A stretch of DNA of 64,000 bases, from contig CBDAQM010000006.1 in NCBI GenBank assembly GCA_965199095.1, positions 868,001-932,000 on the forward strand. The letters run 5' to 3'. Shown one piece after another: positions 63,178-64,000 of this stretch. A program made the translations under genes and the position numbers. Below the pieces are notes generated by a model, which had not been told where the DNA came from, ran no database searches, and was given only the letters and a program-made list of their open reading frames with translations. The stretch is from LMUY01 sp965199095. Lineage in GTDB: Bacteria; Pseudomonadota; Alphaproteobacteria; Acetobacterales; Acetobacteraceae. Position 1 is the stretch's first letter, and every line of letters begins with the position of its first letter.

Positions 63178-63268
63178 AAAAGCCCTCTCCCTCTGGGAGA
63201 GGGTTGGGTGAGGGCCAGGGTCTCGGTTATGCGCGTCGGACCCTCTCCCAGAGGGAGAGGGCTTTTTG
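63178..63268 (+). repeat. Dispersed palindromic repeat, complete inverted pair
   Basis: Unit 1: AAAAGCCCTCTCCCTCTGGG then AGAGGG and the TTGGGTGAGGG tail. Unit 2, inverted, reads ACCCTCTCCCAGAGGGAGAG then GGCTTTTT. A 25-base centre divides them. Unit 2 overlaps the 5' end of the GH5 gene. This is the best-preserved two-armed copy and shows the full structure that the IS at 51386 interrupted. Confidence 0.85.
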
Positions 63269-64000
63269 TTTGCGTGGGCCTGTTCTTCCTGCTCGCCGCT
63301 GCCCCGCCGCCCGGCCTGTCGCTCTTGGGCATCAACCTGGCCTCCGCCGAGTTCGGCATCGATGACATGGAGCATGGACACGTGCGGATCGGCGCCTATG
63401 GCGCCGACTACACCTATCCGACGCATGCCGAGTTGGACGACGTGGCCGATGCCGGGCTGAACGTCGTGCGCGTGCCGTTCTCCTGGGAGCGGATGCAGCC
63501 GACCGAAAATGGTCCGTTGGATGCAGGGCAACTGGCCCACATGGACGACCTTGTCGCCTACGCCGCCACGCGCGGCGTCTCCGTCATCCTTGACCCGCAT
63601 AATTACGGGTATGGCTACGGCCACCTGATCGGGTCGGCCGGGACGCCCGGCAGCGCCTTCGCCGATTTCTGGGGCCGGATGGCGGCGCATTACCGCACCA
63701 GCCGCAACGTCATCTTCGGCCTGATGAACGAGCCGCACGATCAGACGCCGGCACAGTGGCTGGGCCCGGCGAACGCCGCCATCGCCGCGATCCGGGCGGC
63801 GGGCGCCACGCAGGAAATCCTCGTGCCGGGCACGTTCCACAGCAACGGCGCATCCTGGGTCGCGCAGGGCAACGCCGGGGAGTTTGCCGGCAAAATCGTC
63901 GATCCCGCCGACAACATGGCGTTTGAAATCCATCAATACACCGATGCCGATCAAAGCGGCGGCAGCACCGTCCCTGTCTCCCCCACCATCGGGGCCGAGC
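63229..64000 (+). CDS. Glycoside hydrolase family 5 cellulase-like protein, 3' partial
   Basis: The frame runs off the window end (257 codons visible). Family 5 hallmarks: GADYTYPTHAELDDVADAGL, VVRVPFSWERMQP, VILDPHNYGYGYG and the acid/base glutamate in FGLMNEPHD. EIHQYTDADQSGGS follows at the end. The second catalytic glutamate is beyond the window. It should hydrolyse beta-glucan and be exported: a hydrophobic segment (LFVCVGLFFLLAAAPPPGLS) near the start looks like a signal. The ATG at 63229 places palindromic-repeat sequence at residues 3-13 (VGPSPRGRGL); GTG 63274 is the alternative without it. Confidence 0.85.
   Translation, partial: MRVGPSPRGRGLFVCVGLFFLLAAAPPPGLSLLGINLASAEFGIDDMEHGHVRIGAYGADYTYPTHAELDDVADAGLNVVRVPFSWERMQPTENGPLDAGQLAHMDDLVAYAATRGVSVILDPHNYGYGYGHLIGSAGTPGSAFADFWGRMAAHYRTSRNVIFGLMNEPHDQTPAQWLGPANAAIAAIRAAGATQEILVPGTFHSNGASWVAQGNAGEFAGKIVDPADNMAFEIHQYTDADQSGGSTVPVSPTIGAE

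Noticed and set aside
7086..63268. The repeated CCCTCTCCC palindromes as a CRISPR array.
   Set aside because: The copies are scattered over tens of kilobases, with no regular spacers and no cas genes.

Overview
The window is about 64 kb of high-GC chromosomal DNA from an alphaproteobacterium, most likely Rhodospirillales/Acetobacteraceae (inference). The reasons are a GTTC-N7-GTTC type SOS box between ssb and uvrA, a fliX/flgI divergent pair with a sigma-54 promoter and an FlbD-type (ftr) site, a cysteine-poor DksA, and very GC-rich codons. No tRNA, rRNA or CRISPR was seen. The one structured RNA gene is the signal recognition particle RNA just upstream of dnaX. Most of the region is ordinary chromosome; the mobile parts are one IS4-family insertion sequence, a dispersed palindromic repeat, and toxin-antitoxin genes.

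Layout. 1-3337: a translationally coupled acid-sugar operon (IlvD/Edd dehydratase, FAH-type hydratase, Ldh2 dehydrogenase). 3509-9678: ssb, uvrA, an M20 amidohydrolase and rlmI. 9856-17952 (minus strand): a polyamine-type ABC importer (potFGHI-like) carrying a vapBC module between its two permeases, followed by two tandem aminotransferases and a double-GNAT acetyltransferase. 18240-22021: two tandem rutA-like flavin monooxygenases coupled to an AtzG-like small subunit and an AtzE-like amidase. 22188-26549: a degenerate methyltransferase, an ECF sigma/anti-sigma pair, and a divergent operon (exported protein, cytochrome b, Tat molybdoenzyme); both sides carry the same promoter motif. 26768-33705: hypothetical proteins, a flavin monooxygenase, a DUF445 protein, a divergent PEP carboxylase-like protein and a DUF29 protein.

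33736-36672: dksA and a small flagellar block (fliX, flgI, rod-binding protein, FlgN-like protein). 36723-41040: a glycosyltransferase, an OtnK-type kinase and an NDP-forming acyl-CoA synthetase. 41294-42417: a PIN toxin-antitoxin pair behind a perfect inverted-repeat operator, and a remnant antitoxin. 42451-45065: an AlgJ/AlgI-like O-acetylation pair. 45172-51274: uvrB, then a coupled trio (FAD oxidoreductase, AI-2E family permease, DszA-type monooxygenase). 51296-52950: a palindromic repeat split by an intact IS50-group element. 52979-59519: a histone H1-like protein, 2-methylcitrate synthase, an aromatic-acid efflux operon (FUSC/DUF1656/HlyD), a lipoprotein and nudC. 59692-64000: a frameshifted His-rich protein, a 2OG oxygenase, SRP RNA, dnaX, ybaB, and the start of a GH5 cellulase.

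The points most worth a second look are the tandem RutA plus AtzG/AtzE-like amidase operon, the mirrored ECF promoters around the sigma gene, the PEP carboxylase-like protein with altered catalytic motifs, and the two genes whose N-termini are encoded by the palindromic repeat.
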